Positions 33,541 to 44,540 of a stretch of DNA of 64,000 nt are shown in pieces. The first letter of the stretch is position 1, and each line of letters opens with the position of its first letter. The translations under genes were made by a program, and so were the position numbers. The notes beneath the pieces are model-generated. The model saw only the letters and a list, made by a program, of their open reading frames with translations. It did not search any database and was not told the DNA's origin. The stretch covers positions 868,001-932,000 of the forward strand of contig OY744463.1 in the NCBI GenBank assembly GCA_963556145.1. The letters are read 5' to 3'. The stretch is from Hygrocybe punicea (taxonomy: Eukaryota > Basidiomycota > Agaricomycetes > Agaricales > Hygrophoraceae).

Positions 33541-33832
33541 TTGTATTTCTATTTACCTCCCCTCAAGACCAGCCACTATATATACTGTTCTTGTTGTTGG
33601 TTCGGACTTTTTCTTCTTTTCCTTTCCTTACGTTTAGTCTGGTTCTTGGGGCAGACTCATCTTGTTTTGGGTAACCCCCACGGCTCGCAATGACATTAGA
33701 CCTTGACCCCCCCTTCTTAGCAGTGTTGTCTTAGCTGTAAGCAACAATGAAAGCTGCTGTTCTCCCCTCTGGAAGCCGATCCCCTGTTAAGTTGATTGTT
33801 GCCGGAGCCCGCTGCAGAAGCGATCCGTAACA
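33541..33832 (-). repeat. Right terminal repeat of the compound element
   Basis: Inverted partner of 17059-17349, ending CGATCCGTAACA eleven bases before the second assembly gap. Confidence 0.8.
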
Positions 33833-33843
33833 AAAGACTAAAC

Positions 33844-33943
33844 NNNNNNNNNNNNNNNNNNNNNNNNNNNNNNNNNNNNNNNNNNNNNNNNNNNNNNNNN
33901 NNNNNNNNNNNNNNNNNNNNNNNNNNNNNNNNNNNNNNNNNNN
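33844..33943. other. Assembly gap (100 N)
   Basis: Exactly 100 N, directly after the compound element. The flanks show no overlap that I can see. Confidence 0.95.
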
Positions 33944-34050
33944 AACCCGCGTGACCCATGCCACGGGTATGGGTTTGGGCCAGGTCCAGATTTGGCTACC
34001 CATACCCGTACCCGTGGCTACCCGTGACCAAAAACCCACAGGGTTGCTAT
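33944..34050. repeat. GGGTATGGGTA-type MITE fragment
   Basis: Contains CATGCCACGGGTATGGGT and ACCCATACCCGTACCCG, matching the 37572-37890 family. The left part is lost in the gap. Confidence 0.5.
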
Positions 34051-34934
34051 ACCCCTGCAGTTCACTACAAACCAATGGAATCACCATTGTTCTAGGGGGA
34101 AATTAGAGTGAAAAAAAATCTGTTGTGAACAATTTGTTCTAAATGTACATTAGAAGAACCTCTGATAGTTTGATTGGTGATTATAGCAGTGTGGCAACCT
34201 ACACAGTTGCTATGGGCAAGTGGCAAAAGGCTTGCTTATGTAATGTTTGTCAAGCATCAGCGAAGCCTTTTCTGGTAGTCAAAAGTAGTAGAGACTCATG
34301 TTAAGTGATTTATTGCTTCAGTTTGCTGTGAAAACTAGTTCTAATGTTTGTCAGTAGTGTTTCGTGAGTTTTCAATTAACTGATATATATTTTATTGCAC
34401 TAAACTGAGGGTGTATCTCATTTATCTTGAGTTGACCACATTTGAAACAATTACCTTAACAAGTGTGTGCACCGATTTTATAAGCAATTGCTGGACCCCA
34501 TTATATGCCTGCAGAAGGTGGCCATTGTTTATTACATTCCATCAGCATAAGTCTTCTGTAGATCAGTAGTTACAGCTACAATTTCCGATGGGTAACAGTG
34601 TAATGTGATTTGAGAGTTTGAATCCCTTGATGTGTGTTTCTTTTTTTTGCTTCTTTGGACCTTGGTTATCCCAATTAGGCTTACTAGTAGTGGATGCAAT
34701 TTTGCACCTGGCACAAGTTTGAAAACAACCACAGGCCATATCTGCAAATTTGCTAAGTTCTAAATTAGATTTGTCCCAGGCTTAAGTTCAGTTTAGGACT
34801 CAGTCCCTCAATGAATTGATCCCAATTGAAGCTTAACACGCCACTTCTAAGCTACGGCTCAATTATTTTTGCCCTGTAAACTAACTTTTCTAGCTTAAGC
34901 TCAGCACAGCTCAACTGGCTGGCTGTGTAGTAAT
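34051..34934. other. Intergenic, no gene seen
   Basis: AT-rich sequence with no long coding frame, no repeat shared elsewhere in the window and no RNA-gene signal. It includes short AAGCT / TTAAGCTCAG motifs near 34830-34910. Confidence 0.4.
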
Positions 34935-34939
34935 GATTG

Positions 34940-35185
34940 TGTTAAAACTGTATCCTAGTCAGGCTCAGCCATGAACAGAACGACTATGTATTATACCTGT
35001 ATCCTAGTCAGGCTAAGTATAATACAGTTAGCGGATGGTCTATACAATGTGAGGAATATGTACCTCAGCTGTGAACAGAACGACTGAGGTAGCAGAATCA
35101 TCTGTGTGATGTTGATATACGATAAACAACGTCACATGTCCCAATCACATCCCGATCATGTAATCTACACATGTGAAGTCCAACA
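34940..35185 (-). repeat. Copia-A 3' LTR (in element sense)
   Basis: 246 bp, TGTT...AACA ends, with the internal duplication. Landmark GCGGATGGTCTATACAATGTG is shared with 41246-41442. Confidence 0.88.
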
Positions 35186-37571
35186 CTCCTCCTCACCGTG
35201 GAGATTACTCCTCCTTGAATGGAATTCTAAGCACGAATACCCATAGTGTGCCACATAAAACAAAAATCTTTGGCAGGTAAAGGTTTGGTAAAGATGTTGG
35301 CGAGATTAGTTTTAGTGTTGACATATTTGACCTCAATTTCATTGTTGGCAACGCGTTCACAGATGTAAGGGTGTTTGACGTCAATATGTTTGATGCGATT
35401 ATGGAAAGAAGGGTCGCCAGTGAGTATGATGGCACCATTGTTGTCACAGTGGAGTAAGGTGGGTCTAGTTTGACCAAGTTCGAGGCCAAGTAAAAGGGCA
35501 TGGAGCCAGACCGTTTCTTTGGAAGCTTCAGCGGCAGCAACGTATTCAGATTCACAAGAAGAAGTAGAGACAGTTTTTTGTTTATGAGCAGACCAGGAGA
35601 TGAGACCAGAGCCAAGAGAGAAAGAGTAGCCAGAGGTAGACTTCCTGGTACCAACACAGTTAGCGAAGTTCGAGTCAGTATACCCAGAGAGATCAGCAAC
35701 GTGCTCTCCACCAAGGTGGAGCTTGAAAAGCCTAGTGCCCTTCAGGTATCATGTGACACATTTAGTGGCATCCCAATGGGTGAGGCTGTAGCAATCTGGC
35801 TAAGCTGTTGGATGGCAAATGTGATGTCCAGACAGGTCCCCATTGCGATATACATCAAAGATCTGACAAGTGCACGATAGGGTACAACCGTGAGACAGTG
35901 GATATCCTCAGGCGTACGTGGGGGGTCAGAAACCCAGGAAAGTTTCAGATGTGGATCCATGGGGATAGGAACAGGGTGAGCATCCGACAGGCCAAACTTA
36001 CTGATGACTTGGTCATAAGTGCGGTTTGTGACAAATGCACAGAACGTGTCATGTGGTCACATTTGATCGCAATACCAAGACAGAATTTGGCCTCACCTAA
36101 ATCAGAGATGACCCAATGTCTACATAGTTGCATCTTGAACTGTTCATTCTCTGCTTTGTCACTAGCAACAGAAAGGAAGTCATTGACATGTATGGCTGTA
36201 AAGATAATGCCTAATGGAGTGTGGCGGAAGTGGATGCAGTGTTCACATGCGAGGCAAGTGAAGCCCCATGAAAGCATGGCGTCGTTCATCATCTTGTTCC
36301 AAACATGTCCACTCTGCTTCAAACCGTACAAACCTTTCTGGAGCTCCCAGACATAGTCTTCGAAGCCAACTTCCTTGAAACCTGGTGGCTGTTCCATATA
36401 GCAAGTTTTGCCAGGCAGCAAAAGCCCATTCAAGGAGGCGGTCTTGACATCAATCTGTTGCATGTCATAATTGAGGGCAGCACCGAGGTGGAGTAGAATG
36501 TGAAAAGATTCCATTCGTGCCATAGGTGAGGTTGAATTTGTGTAGTCTAGGCCATAAACCACTTCAAATCCACGGCATACCCAATGAGCCTTATAGTGAA
36601 CGATAGCACCAAGTTCATTATGTTTCCATAAGAAGACCAGTCTCCCTTTCATGACCTTCCATCCAGCAGGGACAGAAGAGTGGGGAACGAGTTTGTAAAC
36701 GCCCATGGACTTAATTGACCCAAACTCCTCCTTAAGGGCAGCAGACCATTCAGCAGCGTCGCCAGATGCCATAGCTTCCTTGATGGAGGTGGGTTTGTCA
36801 GGGTAGGCAATATTGATGGAGGGGTTGTCCATGGAGGAGAACAACGCTTTGAGGTGGTCAATATCGTCTTGGCAAAGGTCGGGGAGTTGAGAAAAGATCT
36901 TGTGTTGAGCTTCCTGGCGAAGATGTTTGGCATCGGCACATTGTTGTTCGACACGGGCAGCACTCTCCCTAGATTCCATAGTGGCACGTTGCGCAGCATG
37001 GCGGGCAGAAGGTGTGTGAGTACGATCAGAAGAACGGAGGGAAGCAGGGTCAACAAGGTCAATGGCATTGGTGCGTTGGTGGCAAAGGCAAGCTGGAGCA
37101 ATGGCAGGCAAAGGAGGGGGTAGATTGGGAGCAGGAGCATCATCATTGACACAGGAACAGGCAGGTCATAAACCACAGGGAAATCAGGTGGTAAAGGAAT
37201 GGGGGGTGCATGAGGGGGGGGAAGGGGGTAAACACCCTCATGTGATTCAATAAAGGAGATGTGGTAGGACAAAAAAATCTTATGGGATTCTCAATGATAA
37301 CAGCAGTATGCTTTCGAATTAGATTCATACCCAATCAGGATGCATTCAGGTTTAGAACCAGTGTAAGCCTTGAAGGGGGTGGTATCAGGCAAAGAATGGG
37401 ATGGGGTTTGGACCATAAGAAAACAAGCAGTGTTGATGAGTTCATCCCATCAATTCGGAAAGAAATTGCAGTGTATGTGCATGTGCATGGCATGAGCTTT
37501 ATTTCATAGAGTCCGATGGACATGTTCAACACATCCAATATGAGCTGAAGTATGGGGGGCAGTTCTGGTGT

Positions 37572-37890
37572 TAGGCAATGGCAAGGGTAATCCATGGATC
37601 CAAATTTTTCAATCCGTATCCGTACCCCCCAAGGGTATGGGTAAAAATCTGCGGATTTTACCCATGGATCCTGGATGAAAACAAGCTAAGGATGACCTGA
37701 AATGGTTAAGAAATGGTGGAAATAGGCCCCAAATAGTGTTTTGGCTGTATCTCAGTCAATTCTTGACCATTTTGCTTGTTCTGGAGCTTGTTTTAAAGCT
37801 GACGGATACCAGAATCTGTATCCATACCCGATCCGTGGCGGGTACGGATCCTCACAGGTAAGGATTTACCCATACCCATGCCATAGCCTA
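37572..37890. mobile_element. hAT-like MITE with 8-bp target duplication
   Basis: 319 bp, ends TAGGCAATGGCAAGGGTAA and its near-complement TTACCCATACCCATGCCATAGCCTA (outer 11 bases TAGCCTA-like). It is flanked by TCTGGTGT on both sides (37564-37571 and 37891-37898). An 8-bp duplication and TA-initial termini are typical of hAT. It interrupts the copia-A integrase frame; removing one duplication rejoins it. Confidence 0.85.
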
Positions 37891-38614
37891 TCTGGTGTTG
37901 AGTACCACAAGTCCAAAACCAATCCACCATTTGATTGGTCTTTAGTTCACCATTATCAGTGCAAAAAATGCCAACCTTCAGTCCAGTTTCCAATTCATGA
38001 GCAGTTTCCCAATCACAAAAGGCAGGAGCAGCCATGTCTTTGGAAGGAAGTGGGATTGTCCATATAAATGAAGTACAATCATCAATCAAGTACATACTGT
38101 AGAAGTTCCTACTCGCGGATCTGACAGCTTCGGGACCTGTAAGGTCAACATACACCACACCCAATTTGTGAATCGATCGAATGCCTTTGCGAGTCTTATG
38201 CACAGGGTTTTGTGTCTGTTTACCAAGTATACAGTCCACGCACTTGGGAGGTCATGAGGAAAGATCAATGTGCATACCTTCCACCAGCCCTTTTGAGCCA
38301 TGTCAGAGATGGTTTGGTAGTTGGTGTGTCCTAGACAATGGTGCCAGGTTTCAAGATCAGGAAGGTGATGAGAGAAGAATGCATGATCAACCGAGGGCAC
38401 AGCACTATGCAGGAAATACTAGAGAGAGTGGGTCTGGCAGAGAGTACCCAAAGCTACCATTGAACCATTTCTTTTGGTAAGCCAGCATTGTCTGTCGTCG
38501 AAGTAAGAAATGAATTTCAGGGCATGGCATAGGGATGATATTGAGATGAGGTGGACAGTCGAGTTCGGGATGAAGAGGACATCATGGAGAGGGATGTGCA
38601 CTAATATCAGTTTG

Positions 38615-38765
38615 ACCATTGTAGTAGTGGTGCCTGGCATGTCACGTGACTGGACCTTAGTCAGTAGCCACTTCTGGATGTAGTAGACAGACCTCTGTCC
38701 CATCCACCCTTGACCTTTCCGTCTGATTCCGTCCCTGATCCCGAGAGGTCCCTCAGGACCACTCC
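38615..38765. repeat. Short dispersed repeat, copy 2
   Basis: Partner of 3290-3445. It sits in the copia-A protease region, between the QSRDMPGTTTTMVKL and upstream Gag frames. Confidence 0.45.
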
Positions 38766-39699
38766 ACCATACCTATACCTACAGCCTGGATAGAAGACCT
38801 GCCAATGCCTCTAACAGAGCGAGGATCAATTGGGCGAAGGTCAAAGAAATCACCGTGGTCAGGGGATATATGCGTCGAAGCTCCCATGTCTAAGAAGTAA
38901 GGACAATTGCTCCTAGACACTGGATGACAAGGGCCAGTAGGGGTGCTAACGGAAATAGCAGTGATGTCGACATTGTGTCAAGTGCATTCAAGCCAATTAA
39001 CAGATGCTTTAGGTTCAGGTTCAGCAATGAGGAAGGCTTCATATTCAAAACTGTCACCAGGAGAGAGGGGATCCAACACATTAGGGGAAATGACTTTGGT
39101 GGTTAGACCAGTGAAATGGGGTGAGGCAGCAGCAGGCAACGAGCCAGCAAGATAGAACGCTTTGTTGGTAATTTTGTCAAGGATGAAGGCACGTCCGTCA
39201 CTGTCAACACAAGTCCCAGCGGTGTTTGTGGAATGTTTCTGGCATTTGATGCATTCCGCATCAACAATATCTTGTTTACCCTCCATAGTGCCGCTGGGAT
39301 GATAGCAAGTGCTATCCGTGTGGCCTTGGAAACAACGACCAGCATTCTTGCAGTTATTGCACAGATGAGGCGCTCTCTGAGGTCCAGTATTGCGTCTAGA
39401 AGAGTCGCAAGCCACAAGAACATCCAAAGCATTTCGGGGAAATTTGGTGGTATCGCTATCAATGATTTGCTGCTCCATGTCCAAGCATTTCCATATATCA
39501 TTCGAGGTAAATGTAACGTTGGATGAAAGCGACGTAGTGACATGATCACGAACATTAGTGAGTTCACCAGAGAGAGTTGAGCATGAGAATACTCAAGAAC
39601 ACATCTTTCGAGGGAATACCAATGGCAAAAATACGTGTGTTGAGATCAGTGAGCTTTGTACTGACTGTAGAAAGTCGTTCGCTCTTGGAATAATGTAGT

Positions 39700-40990
39700 G
39701 TTGCCGAAGTTCGGTTCGGTCCGGTTTTTCGACTTTTTTGGAAACCGGAACCGAAACGTTGGTTCAGTTCAGCCAAATGCTGAACCGGAACCGGAACCGT
39801 GTCGAACAGTTTCAATGCGTTCGGTCTGCGTTCGAACGCGGTTCGAACCGTGAACCAACCTCCAAATCTCCTCGTGAAGACCAGGCACACATCAATTGAT
39901 GTGGCGCTGGGTTTCACGAGGGAAGCAGGAGGTGGGATGGGAGGTGGGGTGGTTGTAGCTTCAGGCTGGGGCATCTTCGGGCCCGGTATGGTGCATTGGC
40001 GGGCGGATGGAGGCGGGATGGTCGAAGGCGTGGACCGTGCCTGTCTGCGGTGGTGGGGAAAATTCGACAGCAAACAAAAAAAGACTTACCTGGCGACCGG
40101 GGTGGGTGCACCACTCTCCCGGCCAGTTCTCTCGCTTTCCGCGGCCAGTTCTCTCGCTTTCCGCATTTTTTTTGTGCGTGGTTGTTGCCGTTGTTGGCCC
40201 TTTCCGCATCCTTCTTCATCGTTGCCATGCCGAATTCCTCACAAACGACGTCTGCGCATCTGTTGACGCGTCAGCCCGGGTTTGCGAGGTGTGTGGTTAG
40301 CAAGTTGTTGACTGGTTAAAGCTAGCATACGTACCTGGGCTGGTAGGTGGGCGCACCACCCTACCAGCCTTCAACTTCCCTGTCGTCGTCGTCGTCGTCG
40401 TTGTCATGTTGGTGTTGGTGTTGTAGGCGGCAGTGGTCGCGATCATCCGCGTTTGAGGCAGCAGGTTGCTGCTGCCGCCGGTGTTGCTCTGCTGCTGCTG
40501 CCAGCGTTGCTGTTGCTGCTGCTGCTGCTGCTGTTGCGGTTGCTGTCGCTGGGGATCATTTGGCCGTCGTCGTCATCGTTGCTGTCGTCGTCGTCAGGGT
40601 GGTGGCATTGGTGGTGTTGCCACTGCCATTGCTGCTGCTGCTGCTGCTGCCATCGATTCACTCCGACTCGCATTGGAATGCGAGGGAGGTTGTTGGGTGA
40701 AGTCGACCACGGGCGCCTTATTTATGTGGTCAAGGTGGGCCCTGTGGGGCTGTTCTATGTAAAAAAATGTCAGTAAAATATGAAATAAAGTCATTACTCA
40801 CCGTGGTTGTTGAGTAACGTTAGTGTTGAGTCGAACTTGAAGTTGCGTGCGAGTATGTTTAAGGTCACATGACCTAAGTTCACGCGACTGCATAGAAAAA
40901 AATGTGAAAAATTAAGTAAATGAGTATCTACGTAGGTAACTATACATTACAGTTCGCGGTTTGAACCGCATGTCAGTGCCAGAACCGCAA
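39700..40990. mobile_element. Insertion with GGTTCGAACCG-type ends in copia-A gag (hAT-like, uncertain)
   Basis: Copia-A Gag starts at about 41162 (MSTTAAPSVALAPTIQASLV) and breaks after DDYLTAG near 41000. Downstream gag-like frame returns below 39700. The intervening DNA starts TAGTGTTGCCGAAGTTCGG, followed by repeated GGTTCGGTCCGG / GAACCGGAACCG, and ends with GTTTGAACCGC and AGAACCGCAAAC. TAGTGTTG ends and GGTTCGAACC subterminal motifs suit hAT elements, but no exact target duplication was found and part of gag is missing. Its interior is GC-rich with no recognised gene. Confidence 0.5.
40380..40660. repeat. Trinucleotide-rich low-complexity tract
   Basis: Runs of GTC (40383-40405) and CTG/GTTGCTGCTG (40465-40545 and 40625-40655). 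They open several frames (poly-Val/Leu/Ala or poly-Gln/Ser) that I do not regard as genes. Confidence 0.8.
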
Positions 40991-41245
40991 ACTTAACCAG
41001 CGGTAAGGTAGTCATCAAGACCAACCATGCCTAAGTATTGGACAACAATGTGTTTCCATTTTGGCCAGTTGTTCTTTGATTTATCGAGTAATTCGATTTG
41101 AGAAACAAGGCTCGCTTGGATGGTGGGGGCAAGTGCAACGGAGGGTGCAGCAGTGGTAGACATATTTTTGAGTCAAGAATAATGTAAGGCAAGCTTGGCA
41201 AGGAGTGGGTTGTGTCTAGCACACGAGCGCGCAGGGCTCATAACC

Positions 41246-41442
41246 TGTTAAAACTGTATCCTAGTCAGGCTAAGTATAATACAGTTAGCGGATGGTCTAT
41301 ACAATGTGAGGAATACATACCTCAGCCATGAACAGAATGACTGAGGTAGCAGAATAGTCTGTGTGACATTGATATACGATAAACAACGTCATGTGTCCCA
41401 ATTGTGTCCCGATCATGTAATCTACACATGTGAAATCCAACA
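41246..41442 (-). repeat. Copia-A 5' LTR (in element sense)
   Basis: 197 bp, TGTT...AACA. It is followed on its left (element-downstream side) by the PBS-like sequence and the Gag start at 41162. Confidence 0.88.
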
Positions 41443-41447
41443 GATTG

Positions 41448-41975
41448 TAGTCTACACATTGATGTTTTAAGAAGTTGGTGCTACTAGTATGTGCTACCAA
41501 TTGAATACAATCATGAATGCCATGGTGGGACTAGTACTACTAGCTAATAGGACTCTGGGTCTGAGAGTGTGGGCTTCAACTTCAACTTCACCACTTAAAC
41601 TGCTTCCACTTGGTCAGCAGTTGCAGCTTGGCATATGCCAGTGCCAGTGGGAGGGGCATCATTGGCAGTGTAGTATGCTCTCCATTTGATATACCTTTCT
41701 ATGACTCAGTATGACTCCTGCTGTAGAATGAGCCCAGTTTCTGCTGGAGAAGGCCCAGTCACCTAATCTGACAGGCCCAGTCATGGATGGTCCCTCTCCC
41801 AGATTCTGATTCACCTCCTCTTTCAAGTTGTTTGTTTGTATTGCGGCCTACTTTAGTGGTAGCTAGTACTTCAAATACCATTACAGTTCAGTCATCATTC
41901 ATTGTCTAAGTAATTATCAATCTCAGATATATTGATACTCCCTTATCACTTGTTTGATATATATTCTTTGTGTTC
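41448..41975. other. Intergenic, no gene seen
   Basis: No coding, repeat or RNA signal that I can support. Confidence 0.4.
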
Positions 41976-41980
41976 TGTCT

Positions 41981-42215
41981 AGTGATGGACAGGTCAGGTT
42001 CAGAACCGTGGTTCGAACCTGAACCAATGGGAACCGAACCATGGTTCACTGGCAGGTCCAGGTTTGAGGCAGGGCATGAACTGGACCTAAAGTCCGGTTC
42101 CGTGTTCATGTGTAGTGAACTTCACAGGGAACCCTTGGGTTTTTTTGATGGTACCCATACCCGTACCTGTCGAAAACCAATACCTGCCCTTGGGGTACAG
42201 GTTTTGTCACGGGTA
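41981..42215. repeat. hAT-like end (TAGTGATGGACAGG) plus GGGTACGGGTA-type fragment
   Basis: Begins TAGTGATGGACAGGTCAGG with GGTTCGAACC and GAACCGAACC motifs, like the 39700 insertion. It is followed at 42150-42215 by ACCCATACCCGTACC and GGTTTTGTCACGGGTAC of the hAT-MITE type. Right ends are not resolved. Confidence 0.45.
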
Positions 42216-42239
42216 CACAAGTTCCGACCCTCGGCAGTA

Positions 42240-43200
42240 GACCCAGTCGTTTTGGTTAACCCAATCACAGATAGAGCTGCGATTGGTAGGTACACATAGC
42301 GCAGTTATTGCTGCAGGGGTAGGTTGACCCAAATTACAGCTCTTGCTGTGGAACTGTGTTGGGGTAGGTTGACCCAGGTACAGCTCTTGCTGGTAAATGG
42401 CTGCTGGGTAGGTCAACCTGCTGTCAGCTCTGCCATGCAGGGGTTAACCCAGAACAGGTATTGCTGGATATATGGGTTGACCCAGGGCCAGCTATTCATG
42501 GAATGTAGGTTGACCTGGCTTCAGCTGTTGCTGGAGGACTGGGTAGACCATGGTCCAGCTCTTGCTGCAGGAGTGGGTTGACCAGGTTCCAGCTATTGCT
42601 GCAGCACCAGGTTGACCTGGGTTCAGCTCTTGCTGCCAGGTAGGTTGACTTGGTGGCAGCTACTGCTGCAGGATCGGGTTGACCAGGACCCAGCTCTTGC
42701 AGCAGCACCGGGTTGACCTGGGTTCAGCTCTTGCTGCCAGGTAGGTTGACTTGGTGGCAGCTACTGCTGCAGGATCGGGTTGACCAGGACCCAGCTCTTG
42801 CAGCAGCACCGGGTTGACCTGGGCTCCAGCTCTTGCTGCGGGGTAGGTTGACCTGCGTCCAGCTCTTGCTGCCAGGTAGGTTGACCTGGTGGCAGCTATT
42901 GCTGCGGGATTGGGTTGACCAGGGTCCAGCTATTGCTGCAGCACCGGGTTGACCTGGGTCCAGCTCTTGCTGTGGGGTAGGTTGACCTGGGTCCAGCTAT
43001 TGCTGCGGGATTGGGTTGACCCAGGCCCAGTTCTTGCTGCAGCACCAGGTTGACCTGGGTTCAGCTCTTGCTGCCAGGTAGGTTGACTTGATGGCAGCTA
43101 CTGCTGCAGGATCAGGTTGACCAGGGCCCAGCTCTTGCAGCAGCACCGGGTTGACCTGCGTCCAGCTCTGGCCACCGGATTGGGCTGACTGGGGTCCCGC
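42240..43200. repeat. 33-36-bp minisatellite (GGTTGACCTGGGTCCAGCTCTTGCTGC)
   Basis: More than 20 imperfect units. In the regular part, starts are about 33-34 bp apart (42980, 43014, 43048, 43081). Units combine GGTTGACC, CCAGCTCTTGCTGC and a variable AGCACC/GGGGTA/GGATTG end. The same array in reverse orientation occupies 46640-46957. Confidence 0.88.
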
Positions 43201-43668
43201 TCTTGCTGTAACTGGACCCATGTTGGTCCACAGGCTTGTGCGATGTATCAATCTGCCTGTTTGTACACAATGTTGACCACATTCAATGGCAGTGCTTACA
43301 ACAGATCAAACCAATATTTATTCAGACACTGTGATATAAAGTCAAGAACATACGTCAGTCCGTTCATTACACAAATGTAATATAATTTGAAATGCAATTA
43401 TGCAAAGCACAGGGAATACCCACATTACAAAATTATCCTTTTGAAAATGCACAATATCTCACTCTTAGCTTCATCACTCACAGGAGCTACTTCTTCCCAA
43501 AGAACATTTATACCACAATCAGTAATTACCCCACTTGGAATTTTGTCCTTTTTTTATTTAATATTACTCCACTCTCAATTGGAATCATTACATATCCATA
43601 TCCACTCACTATTACTGAGAATGGAAATATCAATTTTATTATTATTTTATCCAAAATACATAATTAAA

Positions 43669-44304
43669 TCATACAGGCATTGGGACTGGGAGTGGGAGTG
43701 GATGTGGATGTGGATGAGGGTGTGGGTGTGGGTGTGGGTGTAGGAGGAGGCTGTGGGAGGAGGGTGTGGCAGTGGCCGCAGGGAGAGGGTGTGGGAGAAG
43801 GGGAGGGAAGGGAGGCATGAAGGGCAGCATGGAGTGGGAGAGGGAGAGGGAGAGGGAGAGGGAGAGGGAGAGGGAGGAGGGGTGGGATGTACATACCTCT
43901 CTCGTTCCCGTCGTCCTTGTCCTCGTCATCTGCGTATCCGCCGTCCTTGTCCTCGTCATATTCATCTTTGTCTCGCTGTCCTCGTCCTCATTGTCTTCGT
44001 CTGAGTATCCGCCGTCCTCGTCCCCGTCGTCCCTGTCCCTGTCGTTCCCGTTCCCGTCGTTCCCGTCGTCATCGTCATCGTCCTCGTTCTCGTCGTCATC
44101 CGCGTCTCCGTCCCCGTCCTCGTCCTCGTCGTCCCCTGGATGGTTGTCGTCGGCCGCTGGACGGTCGTCCTGATGGTCATCGTCATCTCCGTCGTCCTGT
44201 CGTCCCGTCGTCGTCTCCTGGTCGGCCGTCTCTGCCATCGTCGTCTTTGTCGTCATCGTTGCCTGCCATCCGTCGTTTCGGCCCTTGAGTTGGGCGTTTG
44301 ACAT
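43669..44304 (-). other. Asp/Glu-rich reading frame, probably not a gene
   Basis: 211 residues dominated by Asp, Glu and Thr-Arg repeats, created by GAC/GAT/GTC trinucleotide tracts of the foldback arm. The mirror arm opens other frames across the same tract (45390-45938 plus, 45304-46151 minus), arguing for codon-periodic repeat rather than coding. Confidence 0.5.
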
Positions 44305-44540
44305 GACGTGATGCGGCTGTGCGTGTTGCGGGGCATTCCCGGCGTGGCAGTGAGAAAGTTCTACATGAAAATAACACTATTAGTTAGCATAGTAATAGAT
44401 AGTAAGTCTTGAGACTTGTACTTACCTTCTACTTGATGTTGTTGCTGTTGCCGTTCTCGTGGACGCATCGTGGAGTACGCGACGATTTGAACCCACGCCG
44501 GAAGTAGCCGATTGCCCAAACGGGCGCGAGTTGCCTTATA

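Larger units (their letters stand above)
32166..33777 (-). repeat. Foldback right arm, uninterrupted
   Basis: Reverse complement of the left arm without the LTR element. Near 32589 it reads straight through CGGTACCG, the pre-insertion target site. It continues as the terminal repeat to 33832. Confidence 0.85.
17059..33832. mobile_element. Compound foldback element of nested repeats, TGTTACGGATCG termini
   Basis: The 16.8-kb span begins TGTTACGGATCGCTTCTGC and ends with the reverse complement. Between the ends, segments recur in direct and inverted orientation. Terminal-repeat copies lie at 17059-17349, 17955-18092, 19354-19503 (inverted), 22633-22876 and 33541-33832 (inverted). Other pairs are 17350-17560 with 19805-20045, 17690-17865 with 21495-21660, 18093-18270 with 21659-21836, 18330-18567 with 20990-21265 (inverted), and 18560-19345 with 21895-22632 (inverted). 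No known transposase or polymerase motif is visible. A foldback-type non-autonomous element family that grew by nesting is the best description; an assembly or recombination mosaic is the alternative. No target duplication was found. Confidence 0.6.
35186..39600 (-). pseudogene. Copia-A gag-pol (broken)
   Basis: Minus-strand order from high to low coordinate: zinc-knuckle-like Gag tail (CNNCKNAGRCFQGHTDSTC, 39350-39420), GAG-pre-integrase (LETWHHCLGHTNYQTI, ~38330), integrase core pieces (VVYVDLTGPEAV, CTDNGELKTN), reverse transcriptase (35945-37111: LVFLWKHNELGAIVHYKAHW, MQQIDVKTASLNG, GLYGLKQSGHVWNKMM) and RNase H in shifted frames with a DNNGAI block near 35430. The polymerase box that should read YVDD is HVND, so catalysis is lost. 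Frameshifts, two insertions and a dispersed repeat (38615-38765) break the frame. Confidence 0.85.
34940..41442 (-). mobile_element. Ty1/copia retrotransposon copia-A (decayed, minus strand)
   Basis: LTRs at 34940-35185 and 41246-41442 (TGTTAAAACTG...TCCAACA) are flanked by the 5-bp duplication GATTG (34935-34939 and 41443-41447). In minus sense the PBS region after the 5' LTR reads GGTTATGAGCCCTGCG, and a purine-rich GTGAGGAGGAG precedes the 3' LTR. The left LTR is longer owing to an internal ~50-bp duplication around GTATCCTAGTCAGGCT. Two insertions lie inside (37572-37890 and about 39700-40990). Confidence 0.9.

Noticed and set aside
17059..33832. A single giant LTR retrotransposon bounded by TGTTACGG / CCGTAACA
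   Set aside because: The end sequences are inverted, not direct, repeats of each other, and no PBS, PPT or pol domains accompany them.
35205..35714. 169-residue hydrophobic Leu/Ser/Thr-rich minus-strand protein
   Set aside because: It is the wrong-frame shadow of the copia-A RNase H region.
40347..40790. Poly-Val/Leu/Ala frames around 40.4-40.8 kb
   Set aside because: Direct products of GTC and CTG repeats.
43669..44304. Asp/Glu-rich protein gene in the foldback arm
   Set aside because: Trinucleotide tracts open several frames in both arms with different translations; nothing supports coding.
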